Positions 43,023 to 51,978 of a DNA stretch of 64,000 nt are shown one piece after another. The notes below the pieces were generated by a model. It saw only the letters and a list, made by a program, of their open reading frames with translations, searched no databases and had not been told where the DNA came from. This DNA comes from Oscillospiraceae bacterium (GTDB lineage Bacteria > Bacillota_A > Clostridia > Oscillospirales > Ruminococcaceae), in the NCBI GenBank assembly GCA_017523995.1, contig JAFWUX010000237.1, forward strand, positions 1 to 64,000, in the 5' to 3' direction. The position numbers and the translations under genes are program-made. Within the stretch, counting starts at the first letter, position 1. Every line of letters starts with the position of its first letter.

Positions 43023-43568
43023 TCATTCCGCAATCATCGTCAGAAATCTTGCTTTGGTGTCGCCTGCACAGCGCTGTCCGTGGGGATAAGTCGGGTTGAA
43101 GTAGATCGAGTCGCCTTCATTGAGGATGATCTCGCGGTCCTCAAATACAACTGCGACCGTGCCTTTGAGAACGAGGTTGAATTCCTGACCGGTGTGGGTG
43201 ACAAGCTTTGCCGGTTCGTCCGAGGGCTCCAGCGTGACAAGCAGCGGCTGCATGATCTTATCTGCATAGCGGAATGCGAGGTCCTTGAAACGGTAGCCGG
43301 GGAAACGGCTGATGCTTCTGCCCTGACCGCGGCGTACAACCTGAAACGTATCAATGCGGCTCGGTTCGCCGGTGATCAGCTCGTTGAAATCTACATTAAA
43401 CTTGTTCGCGATCTCGTAGATAACGCTGATCGGAAAATCTCCGTTCTGTTCGTAGCCTGCATACTGCTCGACGGTGAGACCGAGCTCGGATGCAAGCTGT
43501 TCGACTGTGTAATCACATACCTCGCGCAGCTCGCGGATGCGTGCCGCAATTTCATTGATCGGTTCCAT
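43023..43568 (-). CDS. XRE-family regulator with cupin sensor domain
   Basis: The 181-residue transcription factor has an N-terminal helix-turn-helix (about 5-62, IRELREVCDYTVEQLASELG, then YAGYEQNGDFP) and a C-terminal cupin (about 105-178, TGQEFNLVLKGTVAVVF, GDSIYFNPTYPHG). This regulator type often sits beside a CoA ligase and probably senses a small acid or CoA-derived ligand. CGGAGG lies before ATG 43568. It is 37 bases upstream of the acyl-CoA synthetase start. Autoregulation is likely but no operator is obvious. Confidence 0.92.
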   Translation of the reverse strand: MEPINEIAARIRELREVCDYTVEQLASELGLTVEQYAGYEQNGDFPISVIYEIANKFNVDFNELITGEPSRIDTFQVVRRGQGRSISRFPGYRFKDLAFRYADKIMQPLLVTLEPSDEPAKLVTHTGQEFNLVLKGTVAVVFEDREIILNEGDSIYFNPTYPHGQRCAGDTKARFLTMIAE

Positions 43569-43665
43569 TGCGTATCCTCCGTATTCATATAAAATATCGA
43601 AAACAAGCGCGGCGAGAATAACTGCTCTCCCCGCGCATTCTGTCATTTCGATTTGTGCAACTTTT

Positions 43666-43695
43666 ATTATAGCACAACCGTTCCGCGATTGTCAA
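43666..43695 (-). promoter_or_regulatory. Promoter of the cupin regulator/acyl-CoA synthetase operon
   Basis: Minus strand TTGACA (43695-43690), 18 bases, TATAAT (43671-43666). Confidence 0.85.
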
Positions 43696-43733
43696 GAAAC
43701 GGCACGGATTCTGTCGTATTGCACAAATTTCGG

Positions 43734-44057
43734 TCAGTTTGTTTCTGCCTGTTTCTGTTCACGGATCTGTTTTCGCAGAATCCGCGTGATTTTATGCCAG
43801 AGCTTATCTTCAAGGTCGAATGTATGCATCCACTCCTCGACCAGTCCGGCGCGGTCGGCGCATTCGATCATTGCCTGTGTCAGATAGACCTCGTCCAGCG
43901 GCTTTCTCGTGTTGACATAATTGAGGATATCCTCGGTATCCTGCTCAAGGAAGAAATTGTATGCAACTTCCTCGCTCGTAATAATCAGCTTGACCGCACC
44001 GTATTTCCGGCAGTATTCCTCTGCATATTTGTCAATCATCTGATCTGTGATTTTCAT
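43734..44057 (-). CDS. Hypothetical small protein
   Basis: The 107-residue mainly helical, charged cytoplasmic protein (MKITDQMIDKYAEEYCRKYG, then DTEDILNYVNTRKPLDEVYL) has no recognised family. A good RBS (AGGGGAG) precedes the ATG. It starts 14 bases after the MscS gene and ends the tex-phosphoesterase-mscS transcript. Confidence 0.75.
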   Translation of the reverse strand: MKITDQMIDKYAEEYCRKYGAVKLIITSEEVAYNFFLEQDTEDILNYVNTRKPLDEVYLTQAMIECADRAGLVEEWMHTFDLEDKLWHKITRILRKQIREQKQAETN

Positions 44058-44071
44058 GCGGCACTCCCCTT

Positions 44072-44929
44072 TTATGTGCGGTTATGTACATCAATCTGCG
44101 GGAACGGAATCTCGATGCCTGCTGCATCAAATGCAGGCTTGACGGCTTCGAGCAGCTTTCCGGGCGCAATGAAATAATCGCCCTTGTTCACCCAGTAGAG
44201 AACAGTCAGCGTGATGCCGCTGCTGCCCAGTTCGGTTACAGCGACAGCGGGCGCAGGATCTTTCAGTGTGACGGGCAGTGAACTGACGGTTTCCAGCAGG
44301 ATGTTTTTCGCAACACTGAGATCAGTCTGATAGGAAACCTGAACCGGAACACTGACCCGGAGCTTGCCGTTCTGTGAGAAGTTCTGCACGGCACTCGAGG
44401 ACACAATGCTGTTCGGCAGATAGATGGTGCGGTTATCGAGCGTAATCAGTTCTGTATACAGAATCGTCATTGCCTCAACAAATCCGGATTCCCCTGCTGC
44501 ACTGATAAAATCGCCGCGCTGAAACGGCTTTGCGAACAGAATGATAAATCCGCCTGCCAGATTGGAAAGGCTGTTTTGCAGTGCAAGACCGATCGCAAGC
44601 CCTGCCGCACCGACCACCGCAACGATCGACGCCATCGGGACACCGAGGATCGAAAGGCAGATGATGATCAGCAGCGTGTAGAGCAGAATTCGGATCAGCG
44701 ATTTGCCGAATCCCGATGCCGTCGCGTTAACTTTTGCCTTGTTCATCATGCGGTTGATGATCTTATTGATGCATCCTGCAATCAGCATGCCGATCAGAAA
44801 GACAACAGCGGCGATGACAAGTGTCGGCAGATAGTCAATGAGCTTCTGCCCCATTTTTGCGAGCAGACCGGCAGTCTGCTGTACGGCTTCCTGTCCTGCT
44901 TCGATCTGGGCTTCAATCTGCGATTCCAT
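44072..44929 (-). CDS. Small-conductance mechanosensitive channel (MscS family)
   Basis: The 285-residue channel releases solutes on hypo-osmotic shock. Three N-terminal helices lead into the pore-lining segment and the MscS beta domain (GLALQNSLSNLAGGFIILFAKPFQRGDFI), with IYLPNSIVSSSAVQNFSQN and a C-terminal alpha/beta cap. Its ATG overlaps the stop of the metallophosphoesterase (TAATG at 44931-44927). Identification is secure; there is no sign of additional sensory domains. Confidence 0.95.
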   Translation of the reverse strand: MESQIEAQIEAGQEAVQQTAGLLAKMGQKLIDYLPTLVIAAVVFLIGMLIAGCINKIINRMMNKAKVNATASGFGKSLIRILLYTLLIIICLSILGVPMASIVAVVGAAGLAIGLALQNSLSNLAGGFIILFAKPFQRGDFISAAGESGFVEAMTILYTELITLDNRTIYLPNSIVSSSAVQNFSQNGKLRVSVPVQVSYQTDLSVAKNILLETVSSLPVTLKDPAPAVAVTELGSSGITLTVLYWVNKGDYFIAPGKLLEAVKPAFDAAGIEIPFPQIDVHNRT

Positions 44930-45687
44930 TATGCTTCATCCTCCGCGGTATCTTCCGGCTCGTCCGGCAGAACCGGATCGGGTGAGGAAGGCTCGTACTG
45001 TGCGGTAATCGCCTTGCCGCGCGTATCATTGAGCGGATTGATCTCATCGAACACAGCGTAATATTTCAGCGGGACATAGCGGTTCAGGTGACACTTGCCG
45101 AAATACCACTGATGGAATGTACACATCTGCGTTAAATCCTCAAAGAATGCATGCACCTCAAGACGCTGCATTGTATCGACACGCAGGCAGTCTTTGAGCG
45201 ATGCGGGCGGCTCGTGCGTGATGATGTAATCGACGGTGTTATCGTAGGATTTCAGGTTTTCCGCCGCATGAATGATCTCGTCATAGGTCGGCTGTTCCTG
45301 CTCCCACCAGTTCTCGGCTGTCCGGAACTCGAAATCCTGACTGTGTCCGCCGCCGAACGTGAAGAACCGCTTGCCGCAGATTGTATAGATCTCGCCGCGA
45401 AGCAGATGCACAAGATTCGGCGCGATTACACGCGCTGTGCCGCCGTTCCATTCCTGTGTCGGGTATTTTTCGAGCATATCATAATTCTCGTGACAGCCGT
45501 CTACGAATGCAACGGTATACTTTAACTCGGTGAGTTTTTTGCGGAATTTCTGCTCCTGCTTTGAGTCATCCCAGAAGAATCCGAAGTCGCCGCAGACAAT
45601 CACAACATCGTTTGCATCCGCTTTTTTGAGCATGGAATTCTGGAATCTGGAAAAGTCACCGTGCGTATCTCCGGTTACATATACCAT
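44929..45687 (-). CDS. Calcineurin-like metallophosphoesterase
   Basis: The 252 residues contain the dimetal site motifs in order: GDTHGD near 6, VVCGDFGFF near 30, GCHEN near 65, and ITHEPP near 160. The acidic tail (about 228-252, PDPVLPDEPEDTAEDEA) is unstructured. The substrate is not readable; diadenosine or serine/threonine phosphatase roles occur in the family. It starts 34 bases after tex and overlaps mscS at its end. Confidence 0.9.
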   Translation of the reverse strand: MVYVTGDTHGDFSRFQNSMLKKADANDVVIVCGDFGFFWDDSKQEQKFRKKLTELKYTVAFVDGCHENYDMLEKYPTQEWNGGTARVIAPNLVHLLRGEIYTICGKRFFTFGGGHSQDFEFRTAENWWEQEQPTYDEIIHAAENLKSYDNTVDYIITHEPPASLKDCLRVDTMQRLEVHAFFEDLTQMCTFHQWYFGKCHLNRYVPLKYYAVFDEINPLNDTRGKAITAQYEPSSPDPVLPDEPEDTAEDEA

Positions 45688-45721
45688 ATAAATAGTCCCC
45701 TTTCGGTTGATCGGGCGGATA

Positions 45722-47896
45722 TCAGGAGTTGAGATTCTCCTGCGAGACGCCCTTCATGGTCAGGCTGATGCGCTTGCGCTTTGCATCGGATTCGAGCACG
45801 CGCACACGGACGATCTGTCCGACCTTGACCACATCAAGCGGATGCTTGACAAATTTGTTCGCGAGCTGCGAGACATGCACAAGTCCGTCCTCGTGTACGC
45901 CGATATCGACAAATGCGCCGAAATCAATGATATTCCGGACAGTGCCGATCAGCTCCATGCCGGGCTTCAGATCCTCGGCGGTCATGATATCGCCGCTGCG
46001 CATGAGCGGCTTCGGCAGCTCATCACGCGGGTCGCGGCCGGGCTTCTGCAGTTCCTTGACAATGTCGCGGAGCGTCGGCTCGCCGATTTCGAGTTCTTTG
46101 CTCAGTGCAGCGTAACCGCGTGCATCGACGGTATCCGAAAGCTTTTTGAGGTCGCCGCCGATGTCTGTCAGAGAAAGACCGCAGAGCTTGAGCAAAGATT
46201 CGGCAGCGGCATAGCTTTCCGGATGCACGCCGGTGTTGTCAAGCGGATTCTTACCGTCACGGACACGCAGGAAACCTGCACAGAGCTCATATGCCTTTGC
46301 GCCGAGCTTCGGGACTTTGAGCAGTGCCTTGCGGCTTGTGAATGCGCCGTTTTCTTCGCGGTATGTCACAATGTTGTGCGCGATGCCGCTGTGAATGCCG
46401 GAGATATAGGAGAGCAGCGAGCCGGATGCAGTGTTCAGATCGACACCGACCGCGTTGACACAGTCCTCGACAACGCCGGTCAGGGATTCGGAAAGCCGTG
46501 CGGGCGGCATATCGTGCTGATACTCACCGACACCGATTGCCTTCGGTTCGATCTTGACGAGCTCTGCAAGCGGATCCTGCAGTCTGCGCGCGATGGATAC
46601 GGCACTGCGGAGCGCGACATCGTAATCCGGAAACTCCTCGGCAGCAAGCTTTGATGCGGAATAGACCGACGCGCCTGCCTCACTGACAACCATGTATGCG
46701 GTGTGCTGATCGGGCAGCTCGCGGAGAATCTCAGCGACAATCTGTTCGGATTCACGGGATGCAGTGCCGTTGCCGATTGCAATCGCGGCAACATGGTGCT
46801 GCTGGATCAGCTTTTTCAGCTTGATCTTTCCGGCTGCGACTGCCTGTGCGGAGTTCGCCGTGATGTAGACAACATCCGTTGCGAGTACCTTGCCGGTCGG
46901 ATCGACAACTGCGACTTTGCAGCCTGTGCGGAATCCCGGATCAAGGCCGAGCGTGATCATGCCTTTCATCGGCGGCTGCAGCAGAAGCTGGCGCAGATTG
47001 GATGCAAAGACCGTGATCGCCTGCTCGGATGCCTGCTCTGTCAGCTCTGCACGGATTTCACGCTGGACTGCGGGCAGAAGCGACTTTTTATATGCTTCGA
47101 TTGCAGCAGTTTCGACCATCTGACTGGATGCGCTCTCGTTTTTGACATATGTTTTTGTGACGATCTGTTCGCCGAGCCCTTCGGGCATTGTCAGACTGAC
47201 TTTGAGGTAGCCTTCCTTCTCACCGCGGTTGATTGCGAGAATCCGGTGCTTTGCAGCTTTGGTGATCAGCTCAGCATACTCGTAATAGTTGCGGTAGACG
47301 CTGTCCTCCTCCGGATCGGTCGCTTTGACGGTGATTGATCCGCGCAGAGACAGCACATTGCGGAGCCGCTTTCGGAGATCTGCGTCATCCGAGACTGTTT
47401 CTGCGAGTATATCGGATGCGCCGGAAAGTGCGGCATCGACATCCGGAACCTCGAGCTCAGGATTGACAAATGCTTCTGCCTCCGCTGCCGGATCGGTTTT
47501 GAAGTTCTGCTCCATGATCAAGTCGGCAAGCGGCTGCAGTCCGCGCGCTTTTGCAACGGATGCCTTTGTCTTGCGCTTCTGCTTGTAGGGGCGGTACAGA
47601 TCCTCGACCTCAACGAGTGTTTTTGCGGCAGAGATCGAATCTGCAAGCTCAGGCGTCATCTTTTCAAGAGCCGTGATCGCATCGGTGATTTCCTGCTTGC
47701 GCTCCTCCAGTTTCCGCAGATAGTTGAGGCGGTCATTCAGCGCGTGGAGCGTCTGGTCATCGAGCGAGCCGGTCTGTTCTTTTCTGTATCGTGCAATAAA
47801 CGGGACGGTTTTGCCGTCATCCAGCAGTGCAACTGCGTTTGACACCTGTTCCTGCCGGAGCTTGAATTCTTCAGCAAGCTGTTCTAAAATATCCAT
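45722..47896 (-). CDS. tex: Tex family RNA-binding transcription accessory protein
   Basis: The 724-residue protein has the standard Tex order: N-terminal helical region (FIARYRKEQTGSLDDQTLH), YqgF-like nuclease fold (ITLGLDPGFRTGCKVAVVD), helix-hairpin-helix (VGVDLNTASGSLLSYI) and a C-terminal S1 RNA-binding domain (GTVRNIIDFGAFVDIGVHEDGLVHVSQL). It associates with transcription complexes, and its exact role varies by species. GGAGGT precedes the ATG. First gene of a four-gene transcript (tex, phosphoesterase, mscS, hypothetical). Confidence 0.96.
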   Translation of the reverse strand: MDILEQLAEEFKLRQEQVSNAVALLDDGKTVPFIARYRKEQTGSLDDQTLHALNDRLNYLRKLEERKQEITDAITALEKMTPELADSISAAKTLVEVEDLYRPYKQKRKTKASVAKARGLQPLADLIMEQNFKTDPAAEAEAFVNPELEVPDVDAALSGASDILAETVSDDADLRKRLRNVLSLRGSITVKATDPEEDSVYRNYYEYAELITKAAKHRILAINRGEKEGYLKVSLTMPEGLGEQIVTKTYVKNESASSQMVETAAIEAYKKSLLPAVQREIRAELTEQASEQAITVFASNLRQLLLQPPMKGMITLGLDPGFRTGCKVAVVDPTGKVLATDVVYITANSAQAVAAGKIKLKKLIQQHHVAAIAIGNGTASRESEQIVAEILRELPDQHTAYMVVSEAGASVYSASKLAAEEFPDYDVALRSAVSIARRLQDPLAELVKIEPKAIGVGEYQHDMPPARLSESLTGVVEDCVNAVGVDLNTASGSLLSYISGIHSGIAHNIVTYREENGAFTSRKALLKVPKLGAKAYELCAGFLRVRDGKNPLDNTGVHPESYAAAESLLKLCGLSLTDIGGDLKKLSDTVDARGYAALSKELEIGEPTLRDIVKELQKPGRDPRDELPKPLMRSGDIMTAEDLKPGMELIGTVRNIIDFGAFVDIGVHEDGLVHVSQLANKFVKHPLDVVKVGQIVRVRVLESDAKRKRISLTMKGVSQENLNS

Positions 47897-47937
47897 TCCG
47901 ATACCTCCTGAGATGTGTCCTCAAATCATATTCTATT

Positions 47938-47966
47938 ATTATAACACATTGTGCCGGAAATTTCAA
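47938..47966 (-). promoter_or_regulatory. tex operon promoter
   Basis: Minus strand TTGAAA (47966-47961), 17 bases, TATAAT (47943-47938). Confidence 0.78.
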
Positions 47967-48161
47967 TGGGGTAATGAGCGAAATACGGATGTCAGAATTC
48001 TGCCGCCGGATTTGGTGAATTGCCTGTTGCTGCGGTTTGCCGGAATCTGTCAGATACAGGAATTGCAAAGCTGATTTGTATAAAAAAGCAAGAAGTTTCA
48101 CCGCGCCTGTGTCGATTTCCCGGCTTTTCAAAAATTTTTCTGTGATTTTGCAAAAAAACAC
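47967..48161. other. Non-coding gap between the tex and ddl-like promoters
   Basis: About 195 bases lie between two divergent promoters. The stretch 48060-48161 is A/T-rich. I see no gene, hairpin with T run or recognisable RNA here. Together with the ddl leader it makes 481 bases without a coding sequence. Confidence 0.5.
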
Positions 48162-48190
48162 TTGCATTTTTTTGTGAAGTATGCTAAAAT
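48162..48190 (+). promoter_or_regulatory. Promoter of the ddl-like/DUF1934/argS region
   Basis: TTGCAT (48162-48167), 17 bases, TAAAAT (48185-48190). The leader to the GTG at 48378 is about 180 bases, long for this genome. Confidence 0.7.
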
Positions 48191-48228
48191 AGATATGGAC
48201 GAAAAAATTGAGTGTGATTCGCAGTTTT

Positions 48229-48265
48229 GCGTGTTCACGCGATTTTTCGCTTTTTAGCGTTTTTT
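48229..48265 (+). terminator. Possible attenuator in the ddl-like leader
   Basis: Small hairpins follow one another: GCGTG/CACGC (48229-48240), GCGA/TCGC (48239-48250) and CGCT/AGCG (48248-48259), the last followed by six T. The stems are short and share bases, so they are mutually exclusive. A weak terminator or attenuator is possible. Confidence 0.4.
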
Positions 48266-48377
48266 CATTGGTTTCTGCGATGCTGTATCAGAATTATGCA
48301 CAAATGGCAAAATGCCCAAAACGCAATGAATCCAACATTTGACGCAAGATTTTTGAATCGAAAGGGGCTATGGAACT

Positions 48378-49415
48378 GTGGCGAAACTGAAACTTCTTGT
48401 ATTGTTCGGCGGCTCGTCCAACGAATATGAGGCGTCTCTGGCTTCTGCCGCTGCTATTCTGCGCACACTGAACAGCGAACGGTATGAGATTGTTCCGGTC
48501 GGGATTAACAAAAAAGGCAGATGGCTGTATTTTCCGGGCGACTATGATGAGATCGAATCCGGAAAATGGATAGAGAATCCGGACTGTGCGTCCGCGATTC
48601 TGTCGCCGGATCCGGCACACCGCGGCGTCCTGATTCTGGAGGACGGAAACTATACACTCAAGCGCATTGATGTGATATTCTCCGTTTTGCAGGGGCAGTT
48701 CGGCGAGGACGGCGCAATTCAGGGGCTCTGCGAGCTCTCACATATTCCGTATGTCGGAAACGGCATTTTCAGCTCTGCGGCATGCCGGAGCAAGGCTATG
48801 ACGCATGCGCTGCTCTCCTCTGCGGGCATTCCGATGCCGAGCTGGGTCGCTGTCTCGCAGCGGAATCTCAGCAGACTGGACCGCGAATATGAGCGCATCG
48901 AATCGCAGCTTGATTATCCGATGTATGTCAAACCGTCCGGAAGTGATCAGGCGATTGCATCTGGTGTTGCGGAGAACCGCGAACAGCTTGCACAGCATGT
49001 CAAGCGCGCGTTCACACAGGACGGCACGGTGCTGGTTGAAGAATATGTCACCGGCAGGGAATTCCGCGTCGGCGTATTCGGATATGATCCGCCGTTTGCG
49101 TCTTTTGTCGGCGAAACAACGGGATGTTCCGAGGATGATCTGACAATCCCCGCCGATCTTGATGATCAGACCGTACATATCATGCGGGATCTTGCGATCT
49201 CTGCGTTCTGTGTTCTGGAGTGCAGCTCGCTTGCACTGGTCGATATCTACTATACGAACCGCGGCGACATTCTGCTCGGCGAGGTCAACACAATGCCGGA
49301 ACTCTCCGATAAGGCTGCGTATCCGAAGCTGATGGCGGATCTCGGCATGCGGTATCCGTATCTGCTCGACAAGCTGATTGAACAGGCGATCGAACACGCC
49401 GACCGCAGCTTCTGA
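48378..49415 (+). CDS. D-alanine--D-alanine ligase-like ATP-grasp enzyme, divergent
   Basis: The 345-residue Ddl family member opens LVLFGGSSNEYEASLASAAAI and has the VFSVLQGQFGEDGAIQGLCELSHIPYVG region, EEYVTGREFRVGVFG and the metal motif GEVNTMPEL. It departs from ordinary Ddl at sites near the active centre. The KPSxxGSSxGV loop reads KPSGSDQAIASGV, the usual Arg before the metal Asp is Leu (SSLALVDIYY), and the Gly/Phe after EVNTMP is Glu/Leu. It may make a different dipeptide or depsipeptide. The start is GTG 48378 (AAAGGGG 11 bases upstream); the ATG at 48370 is out of frame. It is followed by DUF1934 and argS. Confidence 0.85.
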   Translation: MAKLKLLVLFGGSSNEYEASLASAAAILRTLNSERYEIVPVGINKKGRWLYFPGDYDEIESGKWIENPDCASAILSPDPAHRGVLILEDGNYTLKRIDVIFSVLQGQFGEDGAIQGLCELSHIPYVGNGIFSSAACRSKAMTHALLSSAGIPMPSWVAVSQRNLSRLDREYERIESQLDYPMYVKPSGSDQAIASGVAENREQLAQHVKRAFTQDGTVLVEEYVTGREFRVGVFGYDPPFASFVGETTGCSEDDLTIPADLDDQTVHIMRDLAISAFCVLECSSLALVDIYYTNRGDILLGEVNTMPELSDKAAYPKLMADLGMRYPYLLDKLIEQAIEHADRSF

Positions 49416-49433
49416 CCGGCACACGGAGGGTAT

Positions 49434-49880
49434 ATGTCTGCAATCAAGATGGAAAAGCATGAGGAGAATGCGGTTCTGAACATTCTCAGCACGCAGACTG
49501 CCGACGGCGAAACGGAACGCTCCGAGCTGGACACAACAGCTCATTTTTCGCGCAAAGGCAACGAAGTTACGATTATTTATACGGAACTGGATGAAAACGG
49601 CAATCCTGCCGGTGAGACGGCTATCACGGTTCTGAATCAGAATCTGGTCACGATCCACAAGATCGGGTTTGCCGAAGCTGTCATGATACTGGAACCGGGC
49701 AAGACACATCCGGTGCGGTATTCCACGATCTTCGGCGATATGGAAATGCTGCTCTGTGCGCTGGAAATTCAGGCTTCCTTTCATCCGGGCGGCGGAAGGC
49801 TGCAGCTTCGGTATCTGATTGATGTCGGAGACAGCTATTCTGCACTGAATACGATTGATCTGCACGTTCGCCTGCGGTAA
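49434..49880 (+). CDS. DUF1934 (YwiB-like) protein
   Basis: The 148-residue calycin-like beta-barrel protein has no known function. Family features are the repeated strands ERSELDTTAHFSRKGNEVTIIYTE, LNQNLVTIHKIG and the PGKTHPVRYSTIFGDMEMLL stretch. It precedes argS, as ywiB does in Bacillus, so the pairing is conserved. ACGGAGG lies before the ATG, 18 bases after the ddl-like gene. Confidence 0.88.
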   Translation: MSAIKMEKHEENAVLNILSTQTADGETERSELDTTAHFSRKGNEVTIIYTELDENGNPAGETAITVLNQNLVTIHKIGFAEAVMILEPGKTHPVRYSTIFGDMEMLLCALEIQASFHPGGGRLQLRYLIDVGDSYSALNTIDLHVRLR

Positions 49881-49930
49881 GCGCGGCGTGCCTGTCATAC
49901 ACACACGAGACAACGGAAGGAGTGTTGTAT

Positions 49931-51700
49931 TTGAATCATATATCAGCTTCTTCAAATGAAGCGAAAAATCTGATCATGGAAGCAATCGGGCGGCTGGTTG
50001 CAGACGGGGTCTTCCCTAGGGAGCCGCTTCCGGCGTTCAATATTGAGATTCCGGCTGACCGCTCGCACGGCGATTTTGCTTCCAATGTTGCGATGGTTTC
50101 TGCAAAGGCGTTGCACATGGCACCGCGAAAAATTGCCGAGGAGATTGCAAATGCGCTTGATCTTGAGGGCTCCCCTTTTGATAAAGTTGAAATTGCAGGC
50201 CCCGGCTTCATGAATTTCTATCTCGGACAGAGATGGTATTCTGATGTGGTGCGGAATGTCATTGCAGAAGGCGAACGCTACGGATGTTCCGATATCGGCA
50301 AAGGCAAGCGCGTGCTTGTGGAATTCGTTTCGGCGAATCCGACCGGTCCGATGCATATCGGCAATGCACGCGGCGGCGCAATCGGTGATACACTTGCATC
50401 GGTTCTGCAGGCTGCCGGATATCACGCGGAACGTGAGTTTTATGTCAACGATGCCGGCAATCAGATCGAGAAGTTCGGCAAATCGCTGTCGCTTCGGTAT
50501 ATGCAGATCTGCTCGGAAAAGGGTCAGGAGATTTACAAATCTGTATCCGATACAGATGAGCTCTGCAAGAAGATTTACGGTGAGAACGGCAATACGGAAG
50601 ATTTCCCGATGCCGGAGGATGTCTACCTCGGTCAGGATATCATCGCGCATGCAAAGAACTATTTTGACATGCACGGCGATGCGCTTGCATCCGTTTCAGA
50701 TGAGGAGCGCCGGAAAGCGCTTGTTGATTATGCGCTGCCGCTGAATATCGCCGGACTCGAGCGCGATCTGAAGCAGTATCGCATTGTTTATGACAACTGG
50801 TTCCGTGAGAGCACGGTGCACGCGAAAAATGAGACGAAGCTGATTGTGGACAAACTGCTAGAAGCGGGCAAAGCCTATGAGCAGGACGGCGCGATCTGGT
50901 TCAAGGCGACGGAATACGGTGTGGACAAGGACTTTGTTCTCCGCCGCAGCAACGGTCTTTATACTTATATAGTACCGGATATCGCGTACCATTATGACAA
51001 GCTCGTGACCAGAAACTTCGATAAGGCAATCAATGTGCTCGGCGCTGACCATCACGGTTATGTTCCGAGACTGAAAGCGGCACTCACGGCGCTCGGCGTG
51101 GATGCATCCAAGCTGGATGTCATCCTGATGCAGATGGTTGCGGTTATACGTGACGGTCAGCCGGTCAAGCAGTCCAAGAGAAGCGGCAAGGCGCTGACGC
51201 TCGTGACACTGCTTGAGGATATTCCGGTCGATGCGGCGAGATTCTTCTTCAACCTGCGTGAAGCGAATTCGCATTTTGAATTTGACCTTGATCTTGCGGT
51301 TGAGAAATCCTCGTCGAACCCGGTTTACTATGTGCAGTACGCGCATGCTCGAATCTGCAGCCTGATCCGCAATCTTGCGGAGAGCGGTGTTCCGGTTCCG
51401 GCAGCTGATAAGGCACAGCTAGATCTGCTGAGCTCCCCTGCTGAGCGCGAACTGATCCGTCAGGTTGCGCTGATGCCTGCTGAAATCGAAACTGCTGCAG
51501 CACAGCTGGATCCTTCCAGACTGACAAAATATTCGGTTGATCTTGCGGCGCAGTTCCATAAATTCTATGATGCCTGCAAGGTTCGCGACGCCGAAACTGC
51601 GGAGCTTCGTGATGCGCGTTTGCTGCTTTGCGATGCTGTCTGTCGGACGCTCGGCAATGTGCTTGCACTGCTGAAAGTGACAGCTCCGGAAAGAATGTAA
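49931..51700 (+). CDS. argS: Arginyl-tRNA synthetase
   Basis: Class I synthetase charging tRNA-Arg. From the TTG at 49931 (GGAAGGAG ends 8 bases before) it has 589 residues. The Add1 domain (about 5-110) is followed by the HIGH-type motif SANPTGPMHIGNARGG near 135-149, the editing-free catalytic core with ADHHGYVPRL and the KMSKS-equivalent KQSKRSGKAL. An anticodon-binding helical domain ends the protein. A GTG nine bases earlier overlaps the RBS and is less likely. Confidence 0.96.
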   Translation: MNHISASSNEAKNLIMEAIGRLVADGVFPREPLPAFNIEIPADRSHGDFASNVAMVSAKALHMAPRKIAEEIANALDLEGSPFDKVEIAGPGFMNFYLGQRWYSDVVRNVIAEGERYGCSDIGKGKRVLVEFVSANPTGPMHIGNARGGAIGDTLASVLQAAGYHAEREFYVNDAGNQIEKFGKSLSLRYMQICSEKGQEIYKSVSDTDELCKKIYGENGNTEDFPMPEDVYLGQDIIAHAKNYFDMHGDALASVSDEERRKALVDYALPLNIAGLERDLKQYRIVYDNWFRESTVHAKNETKLIVDKLLEAGKAYEQDGAIWFKATEYGVDKDFVLRRSNGLYTYIVPDIAYHYDKLVTRNFDKAINVLGADHHGYVPRLKAALTALGVDASKLDVILMQMVAVIRDGQPVKQSKRSGKALTLVTLLEDIPVDAARFFFNLREANSHFEFDLDLAVEKSSSNPVYYVQYAHARICSLIRNLAESGVPVPAADKAQLDLLSSPAERELIRQVALMPAEIETAAAQLDPSRLTKYSVDLAAQFHKFYDACKVRDAETAELRDARLLLCDAVCRTLGNVLALLKVTAPERM

Positions 51701-51799
51701 CCATTCTGTAACAAATAAATGACAGTGATGCAATAATCGAATGCAAATTTTCGGTATTTTTTACAATGAAAACCGTAAAAAATGCCCCTTCAAATAAAA

Positions 51800-51829
51800 T
51801 GTTAACACTCTGTTCACAGTTTGTTAACA
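51800..51829 (+). promoter_or_regulatory. Paired TGTTAACA sites
   Basis: Two identical palindromic octamers, TGTTAACA at 51800-51807 and 51822-51829, have centres 22 bases apart, i.e. two helical turns on the same DNA face. They lie upstream of the PucR/CdaR-type regulator. An operator for a dimeric or tetrameric repressor is the natural reading. I cannot place a convincing -35/-10 pair in this region. Confidence 0.5.
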
Positions 51830-51845
51830 ACTAAGGACGGGAAAT

Positions 51846-51905
51846 ATGTTACAATCTGTAATAGTTTCAGATCAGGAACTATCCCTGAATGGACCTTACG
51901 GTTGA
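51846..51905 (+). CDS. Possible 19-residue leader peptide
   Basis: ATG at 51846 has GGACGGG 7 bases upstream and opens a short frame (MLQSVIVSDQELSLNGPYG) ending TGA at 51905, 73 bases before the regulator gene. Length and spacing fit a leader peptide, but such frames occur by chance and no attenuator stem is clear. Confidence 0.25.
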   Translation: MLQSVIVSDQELSLNGPYG

Positions 51906-51978
51906 CATCAGATCCCTCCTGCCTGAGATCATGGCACTCCCAATCAAAAATTCATGAAGAAAGCGAAGGGATCGTATT

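Noticed and set aside
48370..48390. ATG at 48370 as the start of the Ddl-like gene
   Set aside because: It is out of frame and stops after six codons; the in-frame GTG at 48378 has better RBS spacing.
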